This document shows positions 43,294 through 51,557 of a stretch of DNA of 64,000 nt, piece by piece. Under the pieces are notes generated by a model. That model saw nothing but the letters and a program-made list of their open reading frames with translations, made no database searches and was not told where the DNA came from. Origin of the DNA: Actinomycetes bacterium. GTDB taxonomy: Bacteria; Actinomycetota; Acidimicrobiia; Acidimicrobiales; Palsa-688. How positions within the stretch are numbered: position 1 is the stretch's first letter; each line of letters starts with the position of its first letter. The stretch is from positions 34,926 through 98,925 of the forward strand of contig JAJYMB010000059.1 of the NCBI GenBank assembly GCA_021787365.1. The letters run 5' to 3'. A program made the translations under genes and the position numbers.

Positions 43294-45411
43294 ATGCGCA
43301 GACTAGTTACTCAGGCCGCGGGGCGCGAGCCGCGGCGGCGGAGCCTGAGGGCGGCCGCTGCCGGTTCGGTGCTGGCCATGACGGCCTTGTTGGCCGGCTT
43401 GGTTGCCACGGTCACCCCCGCTTATGCGGACGTCACGTCCAACCACTACACGATCGGTTCTCCTTCTGGTGCCGTCAACAACGTCACGGTGACGCCGAGC
43501 ACGGTCACAAAGGGCGCCGCGACGGACTTCGTGCTCGTCTTCTACGCTGGGGCCGCGTTCAGCGGTTCACAGGGCGGTTCGATCACGGTCACCCCCTCCG
43601 AGCCTCTGGCGTCGGCCCCGGCCAACGTGGCTGTGGTCTCGGGTAACTGCATCCAGGCTGGCACTGCAGGTGCCGGGGGCCCCGGTAGCTCGTCACCCAC
43701 GTCGCTCGTGGTCAACCTGGTGAGCAGCTGCAACATCGCCGCCAAGGCCAAGGTCGAGGTCGACTTCAACGCCTCCGCCCCGGACGCCACGGGGACGCTC
43801 AGCTTTGCCGTCACCACGACCGCAAACACGAGCCCGGGGACGTCCAACGCCGTGACGGTGATCAGTTCTCAGGTCAGCCTGTCGGCGGCACTTTACGGCT
43901 TCGGCGCCAACACCACCTACAGCATCAGCGATGTCCCGGTGGTCAGTTTGAGCAGTGCCAACACCACGGTGAAGCTGGAGGCAGTAGCCACCGAGGGCAC
44001 GGCGACGCTCTCGTTCCTCAATACCACGGCCGGGTACTCGGTCACCGTGAGCAGCAGTTCGGGCACCCACCCCGACCAGGTGACCGCGGTATCGGCGAGC
44101 GGCCCGGTGGCTACTTTGACCCTGGCTAACGCCTTGGCCAGCGGGGACACCCTGGACATCACTGCAACGGGCACCAACCCACCACCCAGCGGGACGCCGC
44201 AGGCCAACAAGATCACGGTCACCCCTGGCAACGGGACGGCCCAGACGACCAACGCCATCGTCTTCGGTGGTTCGGTGAGGGCTGTGAGCGTGACGCCGCA
44301 GGACACGGTGGCGGGTGCCACCACGGTCTACACGGTCGGCTTCCAGGCTTCCAGCGCGGTTGCCGCCGGCGGGGAGATCCTGCTCACGGAGAAGTCTGGC
44401 CCGACCAACTTCACGACGGTCTCGGGGATCCTCGTCATCGACAGCACTGCCGGTTGGCACTTCGTTGCGACTGGGACGACCCTGGCCAACGGGACTGCCG
44501 CGATCCCCTTGGCGGACGCCATCAACGCCAACGATACGCTGAGCGTTGTCCTGGCCAATGTGACCAACCCGCCGGCGGGTGTTGTGCGGGACTTCACGGT
44601 GTCCACGTCGGCTGACCCCGTCCCGGCCAACGCCGCTCCCTACACGATCGGGCCGAGCGCGAGCCCGGGCGTCGTCGTCACCGTCGAGCCCACGACCGCC
44701 GGCGCCGTGGCCACGTACACGATTTCCAACCTCAGAGCACAGGCCGCGTTGCCGGGTGGCTCGGGGACAATCGGGCTGCAGGCGCCCTCGGGTACGGTAT
44801 TCCCCAACAATCCCGGTTATTACCACATCGTGGACTCGACGACTTCGTCGGGCTCAGGGACGATTAGCGCCGGTCTCTCGGGTGGAGGCAGCAACGATGT
44901 CACGTTCACGGTGCCCAACACCATCAACGCCGGCGACGCCTTGTCCGTGACGGTCGAAGACGTGATCAACCCGGGCGTGGCCAGCAGCACCTACTCGATC
45001 ACGCTCGTCGGCGCGGTGACCGGGCCGGTTCCGACGCCAGTCACGACAACCACGACCACCGCCCCTCCCCCCAAGCCGAAGCCCAAGCCGAAGCCCAGGC
45101 CCAAGCCGGTGCCCGTGATCGCCTTGCTCACGCACCAGGTCAGGATTCACAACAGGGCTGTTGTCATTACGCTGCGCTGTAGCCGGGCGCGCTGCCACGG
45201 CCAGGTCGTCTTGCGGTCCGGGAAGACCATCTTCGGCAGGAAGGCCTACAACATCCCGGCCACGGGGCGCCCTGCCCGAGTCGTGGTCAGGCTCAACAAG
45301 CAGGCCCTGAACCGGCTGGCCCGGGTCAAGAACCACAGGCTCCGGCCGAGGGTGACGGCCAGGCTTGACGGTGGCCGCAACCCGAACAGGTTGATAACGG
45401 TCCTCGCGTAG
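43294..45411 (+). CDS. Large secreted beta-repeat surface protein
   Basis: 705 residues. Signal peptide MRRLVTQAAGREPRRRSLRA, then AAAAGSVLAMTALLAGLVAT and cleavage near AYADV. The mature part (~45-585) is Thr/Ser/Ala/Val/Gly-rich beta structure with at least three related segments of ~120 residues, seen in AINANDTLSVVLANVTNP, TINAGDALSVTVEDVINP and ALASGDTLDITATGTNPP. A TTTTTTAPPPKPKPKPKPRP linker leads to a basic ~95-residue C-terminal domain with two cysteines (LRCSRARCHG). No sortase motif. Probably wall- or polymer-attached. Confidence 0.8.
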   Translation: MRRLVTQAAGREPRRRSLRAAAAGSVLAMTALLAGLVATVTPAYADVTSNHYTIGSPSGAVNNVTVTPSTVTKGAATDFVLVFYAGAAFSGSQGGSITVTPSEPLASAPANVAVVSGNCIQAGTAGAGGPGSSSPTSLVVNLVSSCNIAAKAKVEVDFNASAPDATGTLSFAVTTTANTSPGTSNAVTVISSQVSLSAALYGFGANTTYSISDVPVVSLSSANTTVKLEAVATEGTATLSFLNTTAGYSVTVSSSSGTHPDQVTAVSASGPVATLTLANALASGDTLDITATGTNPPPSGTPQANKITVTPGNGTAQTTNAIVFGGSVRAVSVTPQDTVAGATTVYTVGFQASSAVAAGGEILLTEKSGPTNFTTVSGILVIDSTAGWHFVATGTTLANGTAAIPLADAINANDTLSVVLANVTNPPAGVVRDFTVSTSADPVPANAAPYTIGPSASPGVVVTVEPTTAGAVATYTISNLRAQAALPGGSGTIGLQAPSGTVFPNNPGYYHIVDSTTSSGSGTISAGLSGGGSNDVTFTVPNTINAGDALSVTVEDVINPGVASSTYSITLVGAVTGPVPTPVTTTTTTAPPPKPKPKPKPRPKPVPVIALLTHQVRIHNRAVVITLRCSRARCHGQVVLRSGKTIFGRKAYNIPATGRPARVVVRLNKQALNRLARVKNHRLRPRVTARLDGGRNPNRLITVLA

Positions 45412-45426
45412 GGCCGAAGCCAGCAG

Positions 45427-45459
45427 GCGGGGCCGGCGTCTTGGTGGCGCCGGCCCCGC
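45427..45459 (+). terminator. Strong terminator hairpin after the surface-protein gene
   Basis: A 12-bp perfect GC-rich stem (GCGGGGCCGGCG / CGCCGGCCCCGC) with a 9-nt loop, extended by three more pairs around a bulged G, 15 bp after the stop codon. No U-tract. Confidence 0.8.
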
Positions 45460-45499
45460 TGCGCGCCCTGGCACGGGGTGGGCCGGGCCGGCGGGCCGG

Positions 45500-45578
45500 C
45501 GGGCCGGGTGGGGAAGGGGCCGGGTGGGGAATGGGCCGGGCGGGGAATGGGCGGGGCGGGGAATGGGCGGGCCGGGCC
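45500..45578 (+). repeat. G-rich imperfect tandem repeat
   Basis: About five imperfect copies of a 16-17 nt unit close to GGGCCGGGTGGGGAAT. Runs of three to four G on one strand could form G-quadruplexes. It lies between the terminator of the surface-protein gene and the VapBC-type promoter. Confidence 0.7.
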
Positions 45579-45611
45579 GCAGCCGCAGGCTCGGGCTAGT
45601 GCTGGGCTACC

Positions 45612-45642
45612 TTGTCGCAGCCTTGTCGCATAGTGCTAGCAT
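45612..45642 (+). promoter_or_regulatory. Promoter and possible operator of the VapBC-type pair
   Basis: TTGTCG occurs twice 11 bp apart (45612 and 45623), followed by TAGCAT at 45637 as a possible -10 with a 19-nt spacer. An 8-bp palindrome TGCTAGCA overlaps this -10 and ends 10 bp before the antitoxin ATG, as expected for autoregulation. Confidence 0.4.
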
Positions 45643-45650
45643 ACTGCCAC

Positions 45651-45872
45651 ATGAAGACGCTCTACTTGCGCAACGTCCCGGACGAGGTCGTCGCGCGTCT
45701 CAAGATCTTGGCCGCTCGCGACGGGACCTCGGTCGGAGCGGTCGCGGTACGTGAGTTAGCGGAGGTTTCAAGGCGGGCCAACAATGCTGCCCTCCTCGCA
45801 GCGCTGCCTGACCTGGATGTCCCGACGGAGGACATTGTGGCTGGCCTGGACGCGGAGCGCTCGAGACGGTGA
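45651..45872 (+). CDS. VapB/FitA-like antitoxin
   Basis: 73 residues from ATG 45651. The N-terminal ribbon-helix-helix reads [20 protein letters not shown], followed by a helix and a C-terminal tail ([18 protein letters not shown]) that would occupy the toxin active site. The stop overlaps the toxin start as GTGA, the usual coupling of type II pairs. Confidence 0.85.
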   Translation: MKTLYLRNVPDEVVARLKILAARDGTSVGAVAVRELAEVSRRANNAALLAALPDLDVPTEDIVAGLDAERSRR

Positions 45873-46252
45873 TCGTGTCTGACGCGTCTGCTGCTCTCGC
45901 CGCCCTGCTCCACGCCGGCCAGGCGCGCGACGAATGGGGCGAGGAGCAGGTGCACGTGCCTTACCTGGTCGATAGCGAGGTAGCGAGTGGATTGCGCCGC
46001 GAGCTAATGACCGGCCGAATGAGCGACGGCGACGCCGAGGCTGCGCTCGGCACGTGGCAAAGCTTGGGCATGACTCGCCACGGTGCCAACTCGCTAATGG
46101 ACCGGATCTGGGAGCTGCGCCACAACCTGTCCGTTTACGACGCCACGTACGTTGCTTTGGCGGAGGTGCTTGGTTGTACTTTGCTCAGTGCGGACGGCCA
46201 GCTCGGCCGAGCCCCGGGGATCCGCTGCCCGGTGAAGGTCGTGCCTCGCTGA
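45869..46252 (+). CDS. VapC-like PIN-domain toxin
   Basis: 127 residues from GTG 45869. PIN-domain acidic residues are visible: [11 protein letters not shown] (first Asp), [10 protein letters not shown] (Glu), [12 protein letters not shown] (Asp) and [10 protein letters not shown] (Asp). Expected to be a ribonuclease cutting tRNA or rRNA when released from the antitoxin. All four acidic positions are present, so probably functional, unlike the broken PIN gene at 33.7 kb. Confidence 0.88.
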   Translation: MIVSDASAALAALLHAGQARDEWGEEQVHVPYLVDSEVASGLRRELMTGRMSDGDAEAALGTWQSLGMTRHGANSLMDRIWELRHNLSVYDATYVALAEVLGCTLLSADGQLGRAPGIRCPVKVVPR

Positions 46253-46387
46253 GTGGTTCGCCAGGGTAACAATCGGCCCGTTCACGGACGCAGCGGGTCG
46301 CGGCAGTTACGCCGACGGGGGGAGGAGGGCGCCGCGAAGGCTCTGGGTGCGGAAGCGGGCGAGCAAGGGGGTCGCCGCCGGCGTGGC

Positions 46388-47068
46388 TCAAAAGTCAATG
46401 CCCTTGGAGGCCCTGATGCCGGCCTCGTAGGCGTGCTTCACCTTGCGCACTTCGCTAACCGTGTCGGCTAAGTCAATTAGCACTTGGGGGGCGTCGCGGC
46501 CCGTGCAGAAGATGTTTACGCCCTCTGGTCGGGCCGCGATACATGCGGCTACCTCGACCCCCGGGATCCAGCCCCAGTTGACTGGGTAGGTGACCTCGTC
46601 GAGCACGACGAGACGGTAGCGCCCGGAAGCGATCTTCTCCTTGGCCAGTTCCCAGGCGGCGCGCGCCATTTCGGCGGAGCGCCCGAGGTCTTCGGAGTCC
46701 CAGGTGAACCCGTCGCCCATGGTGTGCCAATCGACGCCGAGGCCCGACAGTACCTTGGCTTCTCCCGAGTGCCACTGGCCTGACTTGACGAACTGCACCA
46801 CGCACACCGGCCAGCCGCGCGCGAGCGCTCGCAGCACGGTACCCATGGCGGCCGTCGTCTTACCCTTGCCGTCGCCGGTCGCGACCAGTACGAGCGAGGA
46901 GGTCCGGCGCGTGGCCCGAGGTGGTTCGGTAGTAGGCGGCTCAATGGTGCTCGGCTCGGTCGTGCTTGGCTGGCTCGTGGCCGGCGGCTGGGTCGTGGCC
47001 AGCGGCTGGCTCGTGGCCAGCGGCTCGGTCGTGGCCGGCGGCTGGCCGGCGCTTGGGTGGGGAGTCAT
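46388..47068 (-). CDS. cobO: Cob(I)yrinic acid a,c-diamide adenosyltransferase
   Basis: Transfers adenosyl from ATP to the corrinoid cobalt. 226 residues from ATG 47068 with AGGAGG upstream. Walker-A-like VATGDGKGKTTAAMG, VVQFVKSGQWHSGEAK, VVLDEVTYPVNWGW and CTGRDAPQ are typical of CobO/BtuR. The first ~55 residues are a Thr/Pro/Ser-rich extension built of ATTQP/ATSQP-like repeats, absent from most CobO proteins. It lies downstream of the B12 transporter on the same strand after a 370-bp gap. Confidence 0.93.
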   Translation of the reverse strand: MTPHPSAGQPPATTEPLATSQPLATTQPPATSQPSTTEPSTIEPPTTEPPRATRRTSSLVLVATGDGKGKTTAAMGTVLRALARGWPVCVVQFVKSGQWHSGEAKVLSGLGVDWHTMGDGFTWDSEDLGRSAEMARAAWELAKEKIASGRYRLVVLDEVTYPVNWGWIPGVEVAACIAARPEGVNIFCTGRDAPQVLIDLADTVSEVRKVKHAYEAGIRASKGIDF

Positions 47069-47217
47069 GGTGGTGTGGTCCTCCTGAACGGGCCGGCGCC
47101 CTCTGACGGGTCGCCGACAACGTGGGCGCATGCGAGGGCGATAGTTTTCCCCGGCTGCGGCGGCTTTAGGCGATAAGAGGGCGATATGCCCGGAATTCGG
47201 GAGCGATTTCTGGCGAG

Positions 47218-47278
47218 TTCGGCCAATTCTGACGCGTTCTGGGTCATATATGCCCCGACCGCGTCAGTAGTGGCCGAA
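47218..47278. repeat. 61-nt interrupted palindrome upstream of cobO
   Basis: Two 19-nt arms (TTCGGCCAATTCTGACGCG and CGCGTCAGTAGTGGCCGAA) pair with two mismatches; the 23-nt centre is itself palindromic around CATATATG flanked by GGG and CCC. AT-rich core in GC-rich surroundings. It could be a transcript hairpin in the btuD-cobO gap, an operator or a relic of a small mobile element. Confidence 0.65.
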
Positions 47279-47302
47279 GTGGACAAAAGTGGCTCCGGGA
47301 GC

Positions 47303-47365
47303 CGTGCTCCGTGCTCCGTGCTCGGTGCTCCATGCTCGGTGCTCCGTGCTCGGTGCTCGGTGCTC
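47303..47365 (+). repeat. Nine tandem copies of a 7-nt unit
   Basis: Nine heptamers with consensus SGTGCTC (CGTGCTC or GGTGCTC, one CATGCTC), in the 370-bp gap between btuD and cobO, 25 bp from the palindrome. Candidate slippage-prone array; no gene reads through it convincingly. Confidence 0.8.
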
Positions 47366-47438
47366 CAGGGCCCGGAAGCCGATCTCGGGCCGGCCGGGCG
47401 CCCTGTGCGGTCGCCGGCGCCGGCGCCTGGCTCGGGCG

Positions 47439-48233
47439 TCATGTGGCTCGGGTCACCTCCAAGCTCGAAGCGTGGCGGATGGGGGAGACGACCGGGCCGG
47501 CGAGGCCGGGCAGCACTTCGACGGACGCTCCGAAGAAGCGCTTCACGTTGGCCTCGGTGAGGACTTCGGCCGGCTTGCCCAGGAGCGCGGCGCGGCCCCC
47601 GGAGAGCACTAGCAGGTCGTCTGCGAACTGGGCCGCCACTGTCAGGTCGTGGAGAGAGCACAGCACCGACAGGCCGTTGTCGCGGCGCAATTGGTCCGCC
47701 AGCTCGAGGACGAGCTGCGCGTGGCCGATGTCGAGGGAGGTGGTGGGTTCGTCCATGACGAGGACCGGCGCTTCTTGCACGAGGGCCCGGGCGAGCACGG
47801 CCCGTTGCTGTTCGCCGCCCGAGAGCTCCCCGAGCGCCCGGCGGGCCAGGCGGCTGAGCTCGAGCCGCTCCAGCACGCCGGCGGTGACCGAGAGGTCGCG
47901 CGCCGTCTCAGGGCCGAGGTAGCTGTGGTGGGCGGAGCGGCCGAGCAAGACGTAGTCGGTGACGTTCATGGACCGGGGGAGCAGGGGGCGCTGGGGGACG
48001 TAGGCGACGGCACAGGCGCGCGCCCGGAGCTCGCCCGGGCCGTACTCCCGGCCGCCGAGGCGGATGTGGCCCTCGTAGCGCACCAGGCCCACCACGGCCC
48101 GCAGGAGCGTGGACTTGCCGGCCCCGTTGGGCCCGACGACGCCGAGCCACGCGCCATGCGGGACACGCGCAGATACGTGGGAGACGACGGTCGTGCCTCC
48201 GAGGGCCACGCTCACGTCGTCCACCTCGAGCAC
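47439..48233 (-). CDS. btuD: Vitamin B12 ABC transporter ATPase
   Basis: 264 residues from GTG 48233, 3 bp after the btuC stop. Walker A GPNGAGKSTLLRA, Q-loop AYVPQRP, ABC signature LSGGEQQRAVLARA, Walker B VLVMDEPTTSLD and the switch His in CSLHDLTVA. FecCD/BtuCD-type importer ATPase. B12 specificity is inferred from the riboswitch upstream and from nearby cobO. Confidence 0.9.
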   Translation of the reverse strand: MLEVDDVSVALGGTTVVSHVSARVPHGAWLGVVGPNGAGKSTLLRAVVGLVRYEGHIRLGGREYGPGELRARACAVAYVPQRPLLPRSMNVTDYVLLGRSAHHSYLGPETARDLSVTAGVLERLELSRLARRALGELSGGEQQRAVLARALVQEAPVLVMDEPTTSLDIGHAQLVLELADQLRRDNGLSVLCSLHDLTVAAQFADDLLVLSGGRAALLGKPAEVLTEANVKRFFGASVEVLPGLAGPVVSPIRHASSLEVTRAT

Positions 48234-48236
48234 GGG

Positions 48237-49358
48237 TCAGCCCATCCTTCGCGATTGGCGCAGCACGACAAGGAAGAACGGCGCGCCCAAGAAGGCGGTC
48301 ACGACCCCGAGGGGGATCTGTTCGGGGGAGAGCACGGCGCCGGCCGCGAGGTTGGCGAGGACGAGGAACCCGGCCCCGAACAGGAGCGACAGCGGGATGA
48401 TGCGCCGGTAGCTGGGGCCGGCGAGGAGGCGGATCGTGTGGGGCACGATTATCCCGACGAAGCCGATCAGGCCGCTCACCGAGACGGCAGCAGCGGTCCC
48501 GAGCGTGGCAGCGACGACGACGACGAGGCGCGCCCGGTCGGCGTGCACACCAAAACTGCTTGCTTCCTCATCGCCCACGGAGAGGGCGTCGAGGAGCCGC
48601 CGGCAGGCGAGGAGAACGGCGGCAGAAACGGCTACGTAGGGTGCGATCAGTTCGACGGGCGCCCAGCCCGCCGTCGACAGGCCCCCGAGGATCCAGTTGT
48701 AGACGACCTCCAGGTCGCCGGAGTTCTGGCGCTGGGCGATAAAGGTTTGGACAGCGGTGAAAAATGCGGCCACAGCGACGCCGGCGAGGACCAAGGAGGC
48801 GGGGGAGCGGGGCCCGTTCCGAGAGCGGCCCAGGGTAAAGGTGGCGGCGACGGCGGCCACGGCCCCGACAAAGGCAGCTATGGGGAGCGGGGAGAGCGAG
48901 CTGGCCCAAGCGGCCGGCCCGTACACGATGGCGACCGTCGCGCCGAGGCCGGCGCCGGCGGCGACGCCGAGCAGGTAGGGGTCAGCCAGGGGGTTGGCGA
49001 AGACCCCTTGGTAGGAAGCCCCGGCGACGGCGAGCATGGCGCCCACCAGGCCGCCGAGCACGGCGCTCGGCGCCCGGATCTGCCAGACGTCGGCGTTGCC
49101 CAGCGCGCCGAGGCCCGAGCGGACGTGAAGGAGCGGGATCTTGCTCGCCAGTGCGGCCAGCACCTGCGCCGGCGGGAGGTGGTAGGGCCCGACGAGGACA
49201 CTAGCCAGGAGAGAGCAGAGGAGGAACAAGACGCCCGCCGCGATGTGCCACGCCCGGAGCCGGGTGGGGAAAAGTTCCCTGCCCGGAAGGGCCGCCTCCG
49301 CTTTCCTGAGGTGGGGGGTGCCGGCGCGGTCGAGGCCCGGGCGGGCGGTGAGGGTCAT
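48237..49358 (-). CDS. btuC: Vitamin B12 ABC transporter permease
   Basis: 373 residues from ATG 49358, overlapping the btuF stop as ATGA. FecCD family with about ten membrane helices. Family landmarks: RAPSAVLGGLVGAMLAVAGA, YQGVFANPLADPYLLGVAAG, GLIGFVGIIVPHTIRLLAG and LAAGAVLSPEQIPLGVVTAF. The ~35 residues before the first helix are a cytoplasmic extension. Confidence 0.92.
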   Translation of the reverse strand: MTLTARPGLDRAGTPHLRKAEAALPGRELFPTRLRAWHIAAGVLFLLCSLLASVLVGPYHLPPAQVLAALASKIPLLHVRSGLGALGNADVWQIRAPSAVLGGLVGAMLAVAGASYQGVFANPLADPYLLGVAAGAGLGATVAIVYGPAAWASSLSPLPIAAFVGAVAAVAATFTLGRSRNGPRSPASLVLAGVAVAAFFTAVQTFIAQRQNSGDLEVVYNWILGGLSTAGWAPVELIAPYVAVSAAVLLACRRLLDALSVGDEEASSFGVHADRARLVVVVAATLGTAAAVSVSGLIGFVGIIVPHTIRLLAGPSYRRIIPLSLLFGAGFLVLANLAAGAVLSPEQIPLGVVTAFLGAPFFLVVLRQSRRMG

Positions 49359-50302
49359 TTTCGCGTCGTGGACGCGAGGACGCGGGCGAGGAACCCCACG
49401 AACTCTTCGATAGTGTGCGGCCCCCACTCCGAAGCGACCGAGTCGTTGACGCCGAACACGTGGTGCTGTTTTACAGCCGAGAGGAGCGAGAAGGCCGGCC
49501 GGTGCGAGAAGATGGCGGGCGTCTCGTGGCAACAGACAGTGTCGGCCAAAAACACATAGTCCGGGTCTGCCTTCAAGAGGTACTCGGCCGAGATCTGGGG
49601 GTACGCGGTGCCGCGCCCGGCGGCATCAGCGATGTCGCGCATCCCGAAGAGCGAGAACTCGGCCCCTATGAACGTCTGAGACGTCGCCGTGTAGTAGTCC
49701 GGCGAGAGCTCTATGTAGTAACTGGCCCCCCTGCCGTCCTTGCCGGCTTTCCGGACAGAGGCGGCCACGTAGGAAGCGAGAGAGGTGTCGAGCCGCTTAG
49801 CTGCCGCGATGTGCCCGGTGGCGAGCCCGAGCTCGTTGACCTGGTTGTAGACCCCGGCGAAGTTGTTGGCCGGGGGCAGGACCAGGACCGGTATGTGGAG
49901 GAGCTGCAGCTGCTTCACCAAGGTGCCTTCGGAAAAGGCGAATATCACGAGGTCGGGGTGGAGGTAGAGGTAATCCTCCGCGTTTTTCTCGAACCCGGTG
50001 AACTTGGTGCGGGGCGTGCCCGGGGGCCAGGTCGAGTACTTGTCCACCCCCACCACCTGCTTGCCCGCCCCCATGGAGTAAAGCATCTGGGTGGCGCTCG
50101 CCGACAGGCACAAGATGCGGGTGGGCTGGGCGGTGAGCGTGACCTTGCCGCTGCCGCTCGTGATGGTGACCGGGAAGGTCTCGCTTGTGGCGCGGGCCGG
50201 TGGTGAGGCGGAGGCCTCCGGCGTACTGAAGGGTGACAGGGCGGCTGCCGTGGCGACCGAAACCGCGATTGCGATTACCGCTTTGGCCCAGGCTCTTTTC
50301 AT
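49355..50302 (-). CDS. btuF: Vitamin B12 ABC transporter substrate-binding protein
   Basis: 315 residues from ATG 50302 with GAGGAGG upstream. Signal peptide MKRAWAKAVIAIAVSVATAA with cleavage near ASA; no lipobox Cys is evident. Periplasmic-binding fold of the helical-backbone class: ILCLSASATQMLYSMGAGKQ, VVGVDKYSTWP, HPDLVIFAFSEG and KQHHVFGVNDS. A cobalamin riboswitch in the leader identifies the ligand as a cobalamin or corrinoid. Confidence 0.88.
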   Translation of the reverse strand: MKRAWAKAVIAIAVSVATAAALSPFSTPEASASPPARATSETFPVTITSGSGKVTLTAQPTRILCLSASATQMLYSMGAGKQVVGVDKYSTWPPGTPRTKFTGFEKNAEDYLYLHPDLVIFAFSEGTLVKQLQLLHIPVLVLPPANNFAGVYNQVNELGLATGHIAAAKRLDTSLASYVAASVRKAGKDGRGASYYIELSPDYYTATSQTFIGAEFSLFGMRDIADAAGRGTAYPQISAEYLLKADPDYVFLADTVCCHETPAIFSHRPAFSLLSAVKQHHVFGVNDSVASEWGPHTIEEFVGFLARVLASTTRK

Positions 50303-50384
50303 CGGCGCTCCTCCTCTCGACCGGAGGGTCGCCGGCGGGCTCCCCTGCGGCCGGCGCGTTACCTCGACGTGCAATGGCCGCTCC

Positions 50385-50510
50385 CCACTGGCCAGGCGAC
50401 CTGGCTTGCCCTCTCGCTCGAGAGAGGGACGACAGTTGCGGGACAGCGCCGGGTTCTCACCGGACTTCGCTGACCAGCAGGTTGCTCGCACCAAGTTACT
50501 CGCCGAGGGA
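50385..50510 (-). promoter_or_regulatory. Cobalamin riboswitch of btuFCD
   Basis: On the minus strand the leader contains the AdoCbl-riboswitch core GGTGAGAACCCGGCGCTG followed by TCCCGCAACTGT, and then the B12 box AAGCCAGGTCGCCTGGCC. The upstream paired region begins near GTAACTTGGTGCGAG. Downstream, CGCCGGC at 50356-50350 can pair with GCCGGCG at 50336-50330 just before the GAGGAGG ribosome site of btuF, a plausible expression platform. B12 binding should switch off the importer. Confidence 0.92.
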
Positions 50511-50536
50511 CGGCGAGGCAAGGGTGAGGGCCGGTG

Positions 50537-51166
50537 TCAGCTGGCGCGTGCCAAGGCGCCGGCGAGAGGCTGCGCGGAGACGCCCCGCTCCGGCTTCAGT
50601 ACTTCGTCTATGAGGCCGTAAGCCTTGGCCTCCTCGGCCGTCATGAAGAAGTCGCGGTCGATGTCGCGCTCGACCTGGTCGAGGGGCTTGCCGGAGTGAT
50701 AGGAGACGATCTCGGCCATGCGCCTCGTGGTGGCGAGGACCTCGCGGAGCTGTACTTCCATGTCCCGAGGCGCTCCCCGGGCCCCGGCCGAGCCCTGGTG
50801 GATCATGATCTTGGCGTTGGGGGTGGCGAGGCGCTTGCCGGGGGCGCCGCCGCAAAGGACCATGGCGGCGGCGGACATGCCCATGCCCACGCAGACGGTA
50901 GAGACCTCCGAGGTGAGCAGTTGCATGGTGTCGTAGATGGCCATGCCCGCGTAGGCGAGGCCGCCGGGGGAGTTGATGTACAAGAAGATGTCCTTCCCCG
51001 GCGCGGTGCTGTCCAGGTAGAGGAGTTCCGCGATCAACAGGTTGGCGATCTGGTCGTCGACTTCCTGGCCGAGGAACACGATCCTCTCGCGCAGCAAGAG
51101 AGAGTAAATGTCATAGGCGCGGTCTCCGCGCGCCGTTTGGTCCAGCACCGTGGGTATGAGCGTCAT
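50537..51166 (-). CDS. clpP: ATP-dependent Clp protease proteolytic subunit
   Basis: 209 residues. Catalytic Ser is in [10 protein letters not shown], His in [11 protein letters not shown] and Asp in [25 protein letters not shown] (oxyanion strand) and the N-terminal [19 protein letters not shown] are standard. A processive serine peptidase working with ClpX or ClpC. Divergent from a small HTH gene and a dead ClpP-like gene. The second clpP expected in actinobacteria is not beside it. Confidence 0.95.
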   Translation of the reverse strand: MTLIPTVLDQTARGDRAYDIYSLLLRERIVFLGQEVDDQIANLLIAELLYLDSTAPGKDIFLYINSPGGLAYAGMAIYDTMQLLTSEVSTVCVGMGMSAAAMVLCGGAPGKRLATPNAKIMIHQGSAGARGAPRDMEVQLREVLATTRRMAEIVSYHSGKPLDQVERDIDRDFFMTAEEAKAYGLIDEVLKPERGVSAQPLAGALARAS

Positions 51167-51228
51167 GGAGGTGCTCCTTGTCGTGAGGCCTCGCGGCAGG
51201 GCGGGGGTACTCTGGTATGTAACGGATG

Positions 51229-51248
51229 GTATCTTTCATTTGAGATAC
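51229..51248. promoter_or_regulatory. Inverted repeat between clpP and the HTH gene, possible operator
   Basis: GTATCT-N8-AGATAC in an AT-rich patch of the 104-bp divergent gap, with a partial direct copy TGGTATG just to the left. It overlaps a possible -10 (GATACT) for the HTH gene. A natural binding site for the adjacent XRE regulator. Confidence 0.45.
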
Positions 51249-51270
51249 TACCAGTGAGATCGACTTAGCG

Positions 51271-51540
51271 ATGAACGAGCGCCGGCATGAACCGCTTTTC
51301 CCTGGGTTCGGAGAGATGGCCGAGCAGCGCCGTTCGCTCGCGGCTGCCCTCGTGGCCAAGCGCGTCGAGCTCGGCCTCTCCCAAACAGAGGTGGCGGCGA
51401 GGATGGGGACGTCCCAGTCGGCGGTAGCGCGGCTCGAGTCCGGCCAGGCCGACCTGCGGCTTTCCACTCTCGAACGCTACGCAGCAGCCATAGGCCAACG
51501 GCTCGACTGGCGGCTGTCGTTGCGGGAGGGGCACCGTTGA
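51271..51540 (+). CDS. Small XRE-family HTH regulator
   Basis: 89 residues. The helix-turn-helix spans ~25-80: ALVAKRVELGLSQTEVAARM, GTSQSAVARLESGQADLRLS, then TLERYAAAIGQRLDWRLSL. The form matches antitoxin-like or ClgR-like small regulators. It is divergent from clpP and followed by the dead ClpP-like gene 17 bp later, so it may regulate both. Confidence 0.88.
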   Translation: MNERRHEPLFPGFGEMAEQRRSLAAALVAKRVELGLSQTEVAARMGTSQSAVARLESGQADLRLSTLERYAAAIGQRLDWRLSLREGHR

Positions 51541-51557
51541 GCCCAGGTGAGGCGAGC

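Noticed and set aside
47186..47560. 124-codon plus-strand frame through the palindrome and heptamer array
   Set aside because: It reads the repeats as Cys/Ser/Val/Leu repeats, and its end overlaps btuD antisense; no domain.
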